This document shows positions 1 through 7,433 of a DNA stretch of 64,000 nucleotides, one piece after another. The position numbers and the translations under genes were made by a program. This DNA comes from Pseudomonadota bacterium (GTDB lineage: Bacteria; Pseudomonadota; Gammaproteobacteria; Xanthomonadales; Xanthomonadaceae), in assembly GCA_963205495.1 (NCBI GenBank), contig CAUJIN010000005.1, positions 1 through 64,000 of the forward strand. The letters are read 5' to 3'. Position 1 is the stretch's first letter. Every line of letters begins with the position of its first letter. The notes beneath the pieces are model-generated. The model did no database searches and was not told where the DNA came from. It saw only the letters and a list, made by a program, of their open reading frames with translations.

Positions 1-1
1 C

Positions 2-1369
2 CCGATGCGCAAGGACTACCAGCGCTTCGTCGAACTGACCAACGAAGGCGCCAAGGAGATGGGCTTTGCCAACACCGGCGAAGTCTGGCGCGCCGGTTAC
101 GACATGACCCCGGCCGAATTCCAGGCCGAAACCGATCGCCTGTGGGAACAGGTCAAGCCGCTCTACACCCAGCTGCAGTGCTACGCCCGCAACAAGCTGG
201 TGGACAAATACGGCGACAAGGGCCAAGTCAACGGACTGATTCCCGCGCACTTGACCGGCAACCTCTGGCAGCAGGATTGGGGCAACCTCTGGCCCTTGCT
301 GGAACCCTACAAGGGCGTGGGGAGCCTCGACATCAGCGCGGCCCTGCGCAAGCAGCGCGATGCGATCCTGGCCGAGTCCGTGGCGCAAGCCGGCGGTCTG
401 GGCAAGCTCACCGCCGAACAGCAGGTCGAACTCAGCCGCAAGGCCGATTTCGACATCGCCACCACGATGACGCGTCTGGCCGAAAGCTTCTACACCGGCC
501 TGGGCATGCCGGCCCTGCCCGCCTCGTTCTACACCGATTCGCAGTTGATCCAGCCGCGTGATCGCGACGTGGTCTGCCACGCCAGCGCCTGGCCGATGGA
601 CACCCACGGCGAGGTGCGCATCAAGATGTGCATCAAGCCCAACGAGGAAGAGCTCACCACGATCTACCACGAGCTCGGGCACATCTTCTATTACATGGCC
701 TACAAGGGGCAGCCGCCGCTGTTCCAGGACGGCGCCCACGACGGCTTCCACGAGGCCATCGGCGACACCATCGTGCTGTCGATGACGCCCCAGTACCTGG
801 CCTCGATCGGATTGGTGGAAACGCCGGCGGTGAGCGAGCAGGCGGTCATCAACTCGCAGATGCGCATGGCGCTGGCCAAGGTCGCCTTCCTGCCCTTCGG
901 CCTGATGATCGACCGCTGGCGCTGGGGCGTGTTCGACGGCTCGATCACGCCGGAGAACTACAACACCGCCTGGTGGCAGATGAAGGCCAAGTACCAGGGC
1001 GTGGCGCCGGTGGAGGCGCGCGGCGAGGAGTTCTTCGACGCCGGCGCCAAGTACCACGTCCCGGGCAACACGCCCTATACCCGCTACTTCCTCTCGCACA
1101 TCCTGCAGTTCCAGTTCTACAAGGCGCTGTGCGACGCCGCCGGCCACACCGGCCCGCTCTACCAGTGCAACTTCGCCAACAATCCCGAGGCCGGCAAGCG
1201 CTTCTGGGCCATGCTCGCGGCCGGCAGCAGCCAGCCCTGGCAAAAAACGCTCAAGGAGCTGACCGGCGGCGAGAAGATGGACGCCGCGCCGGTGCTGGAA
1301 TACTTCGCCCCGCTCAACGCCTGGCTGGAAAAGCAGAACGAGGGCAAGGACTGCGGCTGGGAAGGCTGA
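2..1369 (+). CDS. M2 family peptidyl-dipeptidase (bacterial ACE homologue), 5' truncated by window edge
   Basis: Zinc dipeptidyl carboxypeptidase of the angiotensin-converting-enzyme family, expected to release C-terminal dipeptides from oligopeptides in the periplasm or cell envelope. The zinc motif HELGH lies around 670-685, followed about 25 residues later by HEAIGD, whose Glu is the third zinc ligand of the gluzincin clan. Conserved M2 blocks also visible are the CHASAWPMD stretch before the zinc site and FQFYKALC near the C-terminus. The frame is open to the window edge; about 455 residues are present, whereas bacterial members are usually 600-700 residues, so the signal peptide and N-terminal helical part lie upstream. 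The gene stands alone on the plus strand, 56 bp before the next gene. Confidence 0.95.
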   Translation, partial: PMRKDYQRFVELTNEGAKEMGFANTGEVWRAGYDMTPAEFQAETDRLWEQVKPLYTQLQCYARNKLVDKYGDKGQVNGLIPAHLTGNLWQQDWGNLWPLLEPYKGVGSLDISAALRKQRDAILAESVAQAGGLGKLTAEQQVELSRKADFDIATTMTRLAESFYTGLGMPALPASFYTDSQLIQPRDRDVVCHASAWPMDTHGEVRIKMCIKPNEEELTTIYHELGHIFYYMAYKGQPPLFQDGAHDGFHEAIGDTIVLSMTPQYLASIGLVETPAVSEQAVINSQMRMALAKVAFLPFGLMIDRWRWGVFDGSITPENYNTAWWQMKAKYQGVAPVEARGEEFFDAGAKYHVPGNTPYTRYFLSHILQFQFYKALCDAAGHTGPLYQCNFANNPEAGKRFWAMLAAGSSQPWQKTLKELTGGEKMDAAPVLEYFAPLNAWLEKQNEGKDCGWEG

Positions 1370-1425
1370 TCCGCTCCCGCTCTCCGGGCAGGGCCTCGTG
1401 CCCTGTCCGGAATGCCCCTGCCGCC

Positions 1426-1671
1426 ATGAACGAACCGCTCGACCTGCGCCACCTGCCCGCACCCGAGCCGATGGAACGCATCGTCACGGCGCTGGAGGCG
1501 CTGGCCCCCGACGCGGTGCTGGTGGCGCTCACCCCTTTCCGCCCGCTGCCGCTTCTGCCCCTGCTCGAAGACTGGGGCTTTTGCTGGAAGATCGAAGAAC
1601 TCCCCGACGGCCACGCGCGCATCGCCATCTGGCGGCGCGATGACGCGGCGCGGCTGGACGCGAGCGCGTGA
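1426..1671 (+). CDS. DUF2249 domain protein
   Basis: Small (81 aa) soluble protein of the DUF2249 type. The pattern fits the family: a short N-terminal segment with DLRHLPAPEPMERI, an alanine-rich helix, then LTPFRPLPLLPLLEDWGF and a C-terminal beta segment (HARIAIWRR). DUF2249 genes often sit beside nitrite/nitric-oxide metabolism genes and NnrS; the biochemical function is unknown. The ATG at 1426 begins the conserved part. Its TGA overlaps the GTG of the next gene (GTGA), so translation is probably coupled to the membrane protein downstream. Confidence 0.85.
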   Translation: MNEPLDLRHLPAPEPMERIVTALEALAPDAVLVALTPFRPLPLLPLLEDWGFCWKIEELPDGHARIAIWRRDDAARLDASA

Positions 1672-2942
1672 GCGCGCTCGATTTCGCGAAGGCGCCTGCG
1701 CTCGCGCGCCCGCTGCGCTGGATCATGAGTGCGCCGGTCTGGGGCGTGCTTGCCGGCCTGTGGCTGCTGTGGCGAGGCCCGCACCTTCTGATCGGGCGCT
1801 GGATGCCGGAAACCGCGGCGCTGGCGCACCTGTTCGCGCTGGGCGTGCTGGGCAACGCGATGTTCGGCGCGCTGCTGCAATTCTTGCCGGTGGCGGTCGG
1901 CTGCCCGCTGCGGCTCGGACGCGTCGCCGACGTGCTGCACGCGATCTTCAACCTCGGCCTTCTCGCGCTCGCCTTCGGCCTTGCGACCGGCAACGCGCCG
2001 GCGCTGGCCGCGGCCCCCTTCCTGCTCGCCTCCGCCCCCATCGGATTCGCCGCCGCGCTGCCCTCGCTGCTGCGGCACGGCGCGCTGCGCGCGGCGCGCG
2101 GAGGCATCGCCTTCGCCCTCCTCGCGCTCCTGTGTACCGCCACCACCGGCGCGCTTGCGGCGCTGGTCCTGCGCGGCGACTTCGCCCTGCCGCTGCCGCC
2201 CCTCGTCGATTCGCACGCCGCGCTCGGCCTGCTCGGCTGGGTGCTGGGCCTGCTCGCCGCGGTGGGCAGCATCACCCAGCCGATGTTCCAGGGCGCGCGA
2301 CGCCTGCCCGATCGCGTCCTGATCGGCGGCTTCGCGCTCGCGGGCCTGGCCCTGGGCTTGGGCATCGCGGCGCGCAGCGGTGCCGATTCGCAAACCGTCC
2401 TGGCGCTCGCGCTGGCCCTGCCGGGCCTGCTCTGGGTGCTCGCCGCAGCCGGCCCGAACCGCAAGCGCGGGGCCACGCTGGTGCACTTCTGGCGCGCCGG
2501 AGCCCTCGCGCTCGGAATCGCCTGCCTGATCGCGCCGCTGGTGGCGATGCAACGGCTTCCCGAACGCGCCGGCCTCGCCGCCGGTGCGCTCGCTCTCGGT
2601 GCCGGGTTTCCGCTGCTGGTCACCGGCATGATGCTGGAAATCGTCGCCTTCCTCGCCTGGATCGCGCTGCGCCGCGCCTGCCCGCGCGGCGTGCGCGTGC
2701 CCGGCACGGGCCTGCTTGCGCCGGAGGCCGACAAGCGCCTCGTGCTCGCCCTGCACCTGCTGTCCGCCCTCGCCCTGACGACGGCCACGCTCTGGCCCGA
2801 TGCCTTGGCGCGCGCCGCCGGCGGCTTCATGATGCTGGCGCACGCGGCCACGCTTTTTTTCCTGGTGCGCACCCTGCGCCGCGCGCGCCGCTTCCGCGAC
2901 GGCCTGCCATCCACTGTCTGCAGCAAGGAGGAAACGCAATGA
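1668..2942 (+). CDS. NnrS-like / haem-copper-related polytopic membrane protein
   Basis: A 424-residue protein that is almost entirely hydrophobic, with about 12 predicted transmembrane segments. Segments such as AHLFALGVLGNAMFGALLQ and the intramembrane histidines (AHLF, DSHAALGLLGW, LHLLSA, AHAATLFFL) resemble the NnrS and subunit-I-like family, in which histidines may hold haem. NnrS is tied to resistance to nitrosative stress, but its exact activity is not settled; this protein may be a divergent relative. The start is GTG at 1668, overlapping the DUF2249 stop, and its own TGA overlaps the ATG of the redoxin gene (ATGA). The four-gene run is very probably one operon. Confidence 0.75.
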   Translation: MSALDFAKAPALARPLRWIMSAPVWGVLAGLWLLWRGPHLLIGRWMPETAALAHLFALGVLGNAMFGALLQFLPVAVGCPLRLGRVADVLHAIFNLGLLALAFGLATGNAPALAAAPFLLASAPIGFAAALPSLLRHGALRAARGGIAFALLALLCTATTGALAALVLRGDFALPLPPLVDSHAALGLLGWVLGLLAAVGSITQPMFQGARRLPDRVLIGGFALAGLALGLGIAARSGADSQTVLALALALPGLLWVLAAAGPNRKRGATLVHFWRAGALALGIACLIAPLVAMQRLPERAGLAAGALALGAGFPLLVTGMMLEIVAFLAWIALRRACPRGVRVPGTGLLAPEADKRLVLALHLLSALALTTATLWPDALARAAGGFMMLAHAATLFFLVRTLRRARRFRDGLPSTVCSKEETQ

Positions 2943-3430
2943 GCGCCGAACATCCCATGGCCCCCGACTGGCAGGTCGAACGCTGGTTCAACGCGCCCGA
3001 ACCGCTCGGCATCTCCACCCTGCGCGGCCGCGTCGTCGTGCTGGAAGCCTTCCAGATACTCTGCCCCGGCTGCGTCTCGCACGGCCTGCCGCAGGCCCGC
3101 CGCATCCGCGACACCTTTCCGCCCGAGAGCGTGGCGGTGATCGGCCTGCACAGCGTGTTCGAACACCATGCCGCGATGACGCCGGTGGCGCTGGAAGCCT
3201 TCCTGCACGAATACCGCATCGACTTCCCCGTCGCCGTGGACCGTGCCGGCCCCGCCGGCGACCCCATCCCGCAGACCATGCGCGCCTACGCCCTGCAGGG
3301 AACGCCCACGCTGTGCCTGATCGATGCCCGAGGCCACCTGCGCCATCGCCACTTCGGCCAGGCCAACGACCTCGCCATCGGCGCACAGATCGCCTGGCTC
3401 ATGGCCGAAGCCGACGCCCCCGGCGCCTGA
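2939..3430 (+). CDS. TlpA/AhpC-like redoxin with CPGC motif
   Basis: A 163-residue thioredoxin-fold protein. Residues about 37-45 read FQILCPGCV, giving a CxxC redox pair at the usual position after the first strand (RVVVLEAFQ). The segment QGTPTLCLIDARGHL supplies the cis-Pro (TPT) of the fold. There is no signal peptide, so it probably works in the cytoplasm, unlike classical TlpA. The family reduces disulfides or peroxides. Coupled by an ATGA overlap to the NnrS-like gene, it may protect or reduce a partner in the same pathway; that link is inference from operon structure. Confidence 0.85.
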   Translation: MSAEHPMAPDWQVERWFNAPEPLGISTLRGRVVVLEAFQILCPGCVSHGLPQARRIRDTFPPESVAVIGLHSVFEHHAAMTPVALEAFLHEYRIDFPVAVDRAGPAGDPIPQTMRAYALQGTPTLCLIDARGHLRHRHFGQANDLAIGAQIAWLMAEADAPGA

Positions 3431-3497
3431 CCCGGATCAGCGCCGCGCGCCCCGCACCGTGGCAAGGTGTCCGCCTCGCCTCACCGGAGACCCGTCC

Positions 3498-3734
3498 ATG
3501 GGCAACCCCGCCATCGACATCGACGGCGCCCTCGTGGCCCGCACCCTGGAGCTGGACGTCGAACAGTTCCGCACGCTGATGAACGACGGCAAGATCGCCG
3601 TCCTGTGCGAACGCGGTACCGGCGAGGACACCGGCCGCTACCGCGCCAGCTTCTACTACGCCGGAAAACGCGCCCGCTTCATCCTCGACGAAACCGGCCG
3701 CGTGCTCGACGAACCCACCGCGCAGTCCCCATAG
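3498..3734 (+). CDS. Small conserved protein (DUF6522-like), stop codon lies in a repeat
   Basis: A 78-residue soluble protein starting MGNPAIDIDGALVARTLELD. An SD-like GGAG lies about 9 bp before the ATG. The layout (short strands, then CERGTGEDTGRYRASFYYAGKR, ending in a RFILDETGRVL strand) recalls the small DUF6522-type proteins that accompany DUF2249/NnrS genes; the assignment is tentative. It follows the redoxin gene by 67 bp and probably closes the operon. The last codons run into the dispersed palindrome at 3731-3760, whose own TAG is the stop codon, so the natural C-terminus may once have been different. Confidence 0.7.
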   Translation: MGNPAIDIDGALVARTLELDVEQFRTLMNDGKIAVLCERGTGEDTGRYRASFYYAGKRARFILDETGRVLDEPTAQSP

Positions 3735-3760
3735 GTCGGGGTTACACCCCCGACGGGAGG
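3731..3760. repeat. Dispersed palindromic repeat, copy a
   Basis: ATAGGTCGGGG, a short loop, then CCCCCGACGG. The arms GTCGGGG and CCCCGAC pair to give a 7-bp stem. It overlaps the stop codon of the preceding gene and lies 33 bp from copy b. Confidence 0.9.
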
Positions 3761-3792
3761 CTTCCGCAGACCGTCACGTTCACATCGGCCGC

Positions 3793-3822
3793 ATAGGTCG
3801 GGGCTACGCCCCCGACGGGAGG
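3793..3822. repeat. Dispersed palindromic repeat, copy b
   Basis: Same orientation and core as copy a with loop CTACGC instead of TTACAC. It lies between two convergent genes, 9 bp from the pilD stop, where the stem may also help end transcription; there is no T-run. Confidence 0.9.
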
Positions 3823-3831
3823 TTGCGGCGG

Positions 3832-4812
3832 TCAGGCGCCGATCCAGCGCACGTAGGCGCCCAGGAGATCGCCGCCGTACAGCATCTGTACCCAGCCTGC
3901 GGCGGCGAGATAGGGGCCGAAGGGGATCGGCGTCGCGCGGTCGCGGCCCTGGATGAAGATGAGCGAAAGCCCCACCAGCGCGCCGATCACCGAGCTCATC
4001 AGCACCACCGGAAGGATCGCCTTCCAGCCGCAGAATGCACCGATCGCGGCGAGCAGCTTGAAGTCGCCAAAGCCCATGCCTTCCTTGCCGGTGAGGAGCT
4101 TGAAGCCCCAGTACACGCTCCACAGCGAGAGATAGCCCACCGCTGCGCCCAGGATCGCCTCGCCCGGCGTCACGAACACGGGCACCAGGCTCAGCAGCAG
4201 CGCGAACCACATCAAGGGCAGGGTGAGCACGTCGGGCAACAGCGTGGTGCGCGCGTCGATTCCGCTCATCGCCACGAAGAAGCCCGTGGCCACCAGCATC
4301 GCGCCGGCCTGCCAGCTCACCCCGTAGCGCCACACCACCAGCGCGAACAGCAGGCCCGTAAGCGCCTCCACCGCCGGATACTGCCAGGAAATGCGCGCCT
4401 TGCAGCCGCGGCAGCGCCCGCCCAGCACAAGGAAGCTCAGCAGCGGAATGTTCTCCCACGCCGCCAGCTTGTGTCCGCACTTCAGGCAGTGCGATCCCTC
4501 CACCACGATGCCGGGTGGCGCGTCAGCCGTGCCCGCTTCTGCTTTTACCCCCTCTCCCCCATTCCCAATGGGGGAGAGGGCTGGGGTGAGGGGGAGCTCT
4601 TGCTCTTGCTCTTGCTCCTGCTCTTGCCTCGGCTCTTCAACGCTCCCATCTTCCGCCTCTTCCAGCATTTCCCGCGCTTCACGCCGCCACTGCCATTCCA
4701 GCCGTGCCGGCAAACGCAGGATCACCACGTTGAGGAAGCTGCCCACCAGCAGCCCGAAAGCCGCGGCGCCGGCAATCGCCAGCGCCGGGTAGGTCATCAA
4801 CAGCGGAAGCAC
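3832..4812 (-). CDS. pilD: Prepilin peptidase / N-methyltransferase PilD with in-frame repeat insertion
   Basis: Inner-membrane A24 aspartic peptidase that cleaves type IV prepilins (and usually type II pseudopilins) after Gly and methylates the new N-terminal Phe. It starts with the family signature GLLVGSFLNVVILRLP. Two CxxC pairs of the zinc-binding loop follow (SHCLKCGHKL and GRCRGCKARI), as do the aspartate motifs (SGIDARTTLLPD and GFGDFKLLAAIG). About 30 residues between helix 1 and the first CxxC are unusual: an acidic Gln-Glu repeat encoded by a hexanucleotide array, then LPLTPALSPIGNGGEG translated from a dispersed palindrome. The start is GTG at 4812, one base after the pilC stop, so the genes are coupled; an ATG five codons inside is the alternative. 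Confidence 0.95.
   Translation of the reverse strand: MLPLLMTYPALAIAGAAAFGLLVGSFLNVVILRLPARLEWQWRREAREMLEEAEDGSVEEPRQEQEQEQEQELPLTPALSPIGNGGEGVKAEAGTADAPPGIVVEGSHCLKCGHKLAAWENIPLLSFLVLGGRCRGCKARISWQYPAVEALTGLLFALVVWRYGVSWQAGAMLVATGFFVAMSGIDARTTLLPDVLTLPLMWFALLLSLVPVFVTPGEAILGAAVGYLSLWSVYWGFKLLTGKEGMGFGDFKLLAAIGAFCGWKAILPVVLMSSVIGALVGLSLIFIQGRDRATPIPFGPYLAAAGWVQMLYGGDLLGAYVRWIGA
4550..4580. repeat. CCCTCTCCCCC-type palindrome inside pilD
   Basis: A perfect 14-bp inverted repeat (arms 4550-4563 and 4567-4580, 3-base loop CCC) in the pilD coding region. It is read through in frame on the minus strand as part of LPLTPALSPIGNGGEG. A related element lies inside hrpA at 61233-61264. Confidence 0.9.
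4597..4626. repeat. Hexanucleotide microsatellite inside pilD
   Basis: Five tandem units of CTCTTG on the plus strand, one with a C variant, encoding alternating Gln-Glu on the minus strand. Gain or loss of units would change linker length without shifting frame. Confidence 0.9.
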
Positions 4813-4813
4813 A

Positions 4814-6064
4814 TCAGATTGCCATGCCCAGTTTGAAGATGGGCAGGTACATGCCGACCACGATGCCGCCGACCACGGTGCCGATGAATACCATGATCAT
4901 CGGCTCCAGCATGGAGGAAAGTGCATCCACTGCGTTGTTGACTTCCTGTTCGTAGAACTCCGCCACCTTGAGCAGCATGGTGTCGAGCGCACCGGCTTCT
5001 TCGCCGATGGCCGCCATCTGGATCACCATATGCGGGAACACATCCACCTGACGCATGGCGGTGTTGAGCTGGTACCCGACGGACACGTCATTTTTGATCC
5101 GATACACCGCTTCTTCGTAAACGATGTTTCCGGTAGCGCCGGCCACGGTGTCGAGTGCTTCCACTAGCGGCACGCCGGCCTTGAAGGTGATTGCGAGAGT
5201 GCGGGCAAAGCGCGCAATGGCCGCATTGCTCATGATGTTGCCGATGACCGGCACCTTGAGAATCAGGCGATCCAGCAGTCGTGCGAAGGATTTGGACCTT
5301 TTCTTTGCCTGCACGAAGCCCACGAGCGCGCCGATGATGACAAGCACCATCATCCACCAGTAATCGGTCATGAACTCCGAAGCGTTCACCAGCATCTGGG
5401 TGAATGCCGGCAGTTCGGCGCCAAAGTTGGCAAAGACCGCCTTGAACTGCGGAATCACGAAGATCAGCAGAATTGCTGTGACCAAGACTGCTACCGCGAT
5501 CACGATGGTTGGATAGAACAGCGCCTTCTTGATCTTGCCCTTGAGTGCCTCGGTGGCTTCCTTGTAATTGGCGATGGTGTCGAGCACGGTGTCGAGCACG
5601 CCCGCGCCTTCACCCGCCTTCACCAGGTTGAGATAGAGCGAGTCAAACTGCATTGGATGTTTGCCCAATGCCTCATGCAGGGTGCTGCCGCCTTCGATGC
5701 TGGCGCGGATGTCATCGAGCATGGTCTTCATGCGCGGATTTTTCTGACCGCCGGCAATGATCTCGAACGATCCCACCAGCGGTACGCCGGATTGCATCAT
5801 GGTGGCAAGCTGGCGGCTCAGGACCGCGATCTCGCCAGCCTTGATCGTAGAACCGGCTGCACCGAACAGCGGCTTGGTCTTGGGCTTGACCAGGGTGGGA
5901 TTGATGCCCTGCTTGCGCAACTCTGCCTTGAGCAGGTTGGCGCTCTTGGCTAGGGTTTCGCCCTTCATCTTGGTGCCGCGCTTGTCCGTGCCAACCCAGG
6001 TGAAGGGTTGCAACGGGTTCGGGTTGCGCGGTGCGACCTTGGTGGCGGCTCGTGTGGCTGACAT
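4814..6064 (-). CDS. pilC: Type IV pilus inner-membrane platform protein PilC
   Basis: A 416-residue member of the GspF/PilC family, the inner-membrane platform that couples the PilB/PilT motors to pilin insertion and removal. It has two repeated cytoplasmic domains (ATMMQSGVPLVGSFEIIAGG near residue 90; RTLAITFKAGVPLVEALDTV near 300), and each is followed by transmembrane helices, with the last one at the C-terminus. The start chosen is the ATG at 6064, preceded by GAGGGG about 9 bp upstream and beginning MSATRAATK; the frame is open further upstream but without family resemblance. It is followed by pilD. In Xanthomonadales pilB usually precedes pilC; here the upstream DNA is instead a repeat and HigBA. 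Confidence 0.96.
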   Translation of the reverse strand: MSATRAATKVAPRNPNPLQPFTWVGTDKRGTKMKGETLAKSANLLKAELRKQGINPTLVKPKTKPLFGAAGSTIKAGEIAVLSRQLATMMQSGVPLVGSFEIIAGGQKNPRMKTMLDDIRASIEGGSTLHEALGKHPMQFDSLYLNLVKAGEGAGVLDTVLDTIANYKEATEALKGKIKKALFYPTIVIAVAVLVTAILLIFVIPQFKAVFANFGAELPAFTQMLVNASEFMTDYWWMMVLVIIGALVGFVQAKKRSKSFARLLDRLILKVPVIGNIMSNAAIARFARTLAITFKAGVPLVEALDTVAGATGNIVYEEAVYRIKNDVSVGYQLNTAMRQVDVFPHMVIQMAAIGEEAGALDTMLLKVAEFYEQEVNNAVDALSSMLEPMIMVFIGTVVGGIVVGMYLPIFKLGMAI

Positions 6065-6234
6065 GGCGGAAGTCCCCTCCGACCTCAATGGTTTGGTGGC
6101 AACAGAAGCATTGACCCATCCCCTCGCGGGCAGCGGCACCTGCCGCCTGCTTCACAGGTGCAAACATTACCACGCCGTTCAGGCATTTGGAGCAACTCCC
6201 TCACAATCTGCAATCAGTGCATCGGGATGTGAAT

Positions 6235-6262
6235 CCGTCGGGGGTGTAACCCCGACCTACGG
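6235..6262. repeat. Dispersed palindromic repeat, copy c (inverted orientation)
   Basis: Reverse-oriented copy, CCGTCGGGGGTGTAACCCCG then ACCTACGG; its reverse complement matches copy a almost exactly. It lies between pilC and higA. Confidence 0.9.
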
Positions 6263-6288
6263 TTGGGGTGGGGCTCCCTGCGGACTGT

Positions 6289-6585
6289 TCACGCTGCCGT
6301 GGGCCACGGCCTGATGCGGTCGAGCGTTTCGGCCAGCTCATCCCGGGCCTTTGCGGCATCGTGGTCCAACTGCAGGCCGGTCCAGAATCCCTCGCTGGTG
6401 CCGAAAAATCGCGACAGGCGCAGGCCGGTATCCACCGTGATCGCGCGGGTGCCGGCGACGATTTCGCCGATGCGCCGCTGCGACACGCCGATCTCCTTGG
6501 CCAGCCGGTACTGGGTGATGCCCATGGGTTCGAGGAACTCACGCAGCAGGATTTCTCCGGGATGTGGATAGGGAATCTGGCGCAT
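6289..6585 (-). CDS. higA: HigA-family antitoxin (XRE helix-turn-helix)
   Basis: A 98-residue antitoxin of the VapI/HigA type. It opens with the family hallmark PHPGEILLREFLEPMGITQYRLA, followed by a lambda-repressor-like helix-turn-helix (AKEIGVSQRRIGEIVAGTRAITVDTGLRLSRFF) and the FWTGLQ tail typical of HigA. It neutralises HigB by direct binding and, as complex, represses the operon. It lies 24 bp downstream of the toxin gene; toxin first is the usual higBA order. A perfect palindrome upstream of higB is the likely operator. Confidence 0.93.
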   Translation of the reverse strand: MRQIPYPHPGEILLREFLEPMGITQYRLAKEIGVSQRRIGEIVAGTRAITVDTGLRLSRFFGTSEGFWTGLQLDHDAAKARDELAETLDRIRPWPTAA

Positions 6586-6609
6586 GGCGTGTTTCCTGTG
6601 GATGGATGC

Positions 6610-6891
6610 TCAGTGGTAGTCGACGATTTCGACGCTGCCCGGGCCCGCAGCCGACCAGGTGAAGCACAGCCGCCACTGCTGGTTGATGCGGATGCTGTAT
6701 TGGCCGCTGCGATCGCCGTGCAGCGATTCAAGGCGATTGCTGGGAGGAATGCGCAGGTCGTCCAGCGTTGCCGCCCGGTGGAGCATGGCCAGCTTGCGCA
6801 TGGCGACGGCTTCAATGTTCACGAATCGTCGGCTCCGCTTGCCCTGGAACAGGGCCTCGGTTTGCCGACAACGAAAGGACTGGATCGCCAC
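6610..6891 (-). CDS. higB: HigB-family toxin (RelE-like mRNA interferase)
   Basis: A 93-residue RelE/HigB toxin expected to cleave mRNA on the ribosome. Family features are the N-terminal IQSFRCRQTEALFQGKRSRRF, the central LHRAATLDDLRIPPSNRLESLHGDR, and the C-terminal SIRINQQWRLCFTW strands ending EIVDYH, which match the usual HigB length and order. The start is GTG at 6891, only a few bases from the operator palindrome, so there is no room for an SD and the transcript may be leaderless. It forms an operon with higA and lies between pilC and the pilin genes. Confidence 0.93.
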   Translation of the reverse strand: MAIQSFRCRQTEALFQGKRSRRFVNIEAVAMRKLAMLHRAATLDDLRIPPSNRLESLHGDRSGQYSIRINQQWRLCFTWSAAGPGSVEIVDYH

Positions 6892-6896
6892 GGGGC

Positions 6897-6921
6897 GATA
6901 CTATCGCGCGGCGATAGTATC
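6897..6921. promoter_or_regulatory. Perfect inverted repeat, probable HigA operator
   Basis: Arms GATACTATCGC and GCGATAGTATC (11 bp each, perfect) flank a 3-bp centre. It sits directly upstream of the higB GTG, where a repressor dimer would block the promoter. Unusually AT-rich against its surroundings. Confidence 0.85.
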
Positions 6922-7299
6922 ATCAAACGTCAGCCAGTGAAATTACCCCGCAAGGCTGCTGTCCAGCGACTTCTGCGTGAGCCCGCAGGCGATTCCGCCG
7001 TGATCCCTGCACCTCGCCACGCCCGTGCCTCGCCGCGCCCCGGCGCAAACCGCTGCGCGGGTTGCGCCCTACGGGAGCCGCGAACACCGCGAAGGGCTCA
7101 ACGGGGGGCGCGGCCTCGACCTGCGAACCGCCTGACTGTTGCGAAAGGTCACAATCTGACGCGCTGTGACCGGCCACTTCCGCTCCCCTACCATCAAAAG
7201 GCGGATCGCATCACGTTTCCCGCGTGCGCCGGTCGAGGCACGCTCCGCGCCCTTGTGCCCCATCACGCTTTTGCCATCGTTCAGTCCCGTTGACGCGGT
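6922..7299. other. Intergenic DNA between higBA and the pilin promoter
   Basis: About 380 bp with no convincing gene on either strand. It should hold the activator (PilR-type) sites for the sigma-54 promoter just downstream; I could not identify them confidently. Confidence 0.5.
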
Positions 7300-7315
7300 T
7301 GGCACGCTGCTTGCA
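7300..7315 (+). promoter_or_regulatory. Sigma-54 promoter for the first pilin gene
   Basis: TGGCACGCTGCTTGCA matches the sigma-54 consensus TGGCACG-N4-TTGCA with correct GG-GC spacing. The start site would be near 7327, giving a leader of about 107 nt before pilA. Pilin genes are classic PilS-PilR/sigma-54 targets. Confidence 0.9.
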
Positions 7316-7433
7316 CTATCTCTCCTGCCGGTGCGAAGCCTGGCCTCCCGGCCAAGGACAAGGCGCAAGAGCCAGTTCGAGCACCTCGGCAGTTAGCTAA
7401 CCTTCCACTTTTCATTTGCAAAGGAAATTTCCC

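Noticed and set aside
1314..3352. Long minus-strand frames over the DUF2249/NnrS-like/redoxin genes
   Set aside because: Arg/Gly/Glu-rich with no homology pattern, while the plus-strand genes have coupled starts and known motifs.
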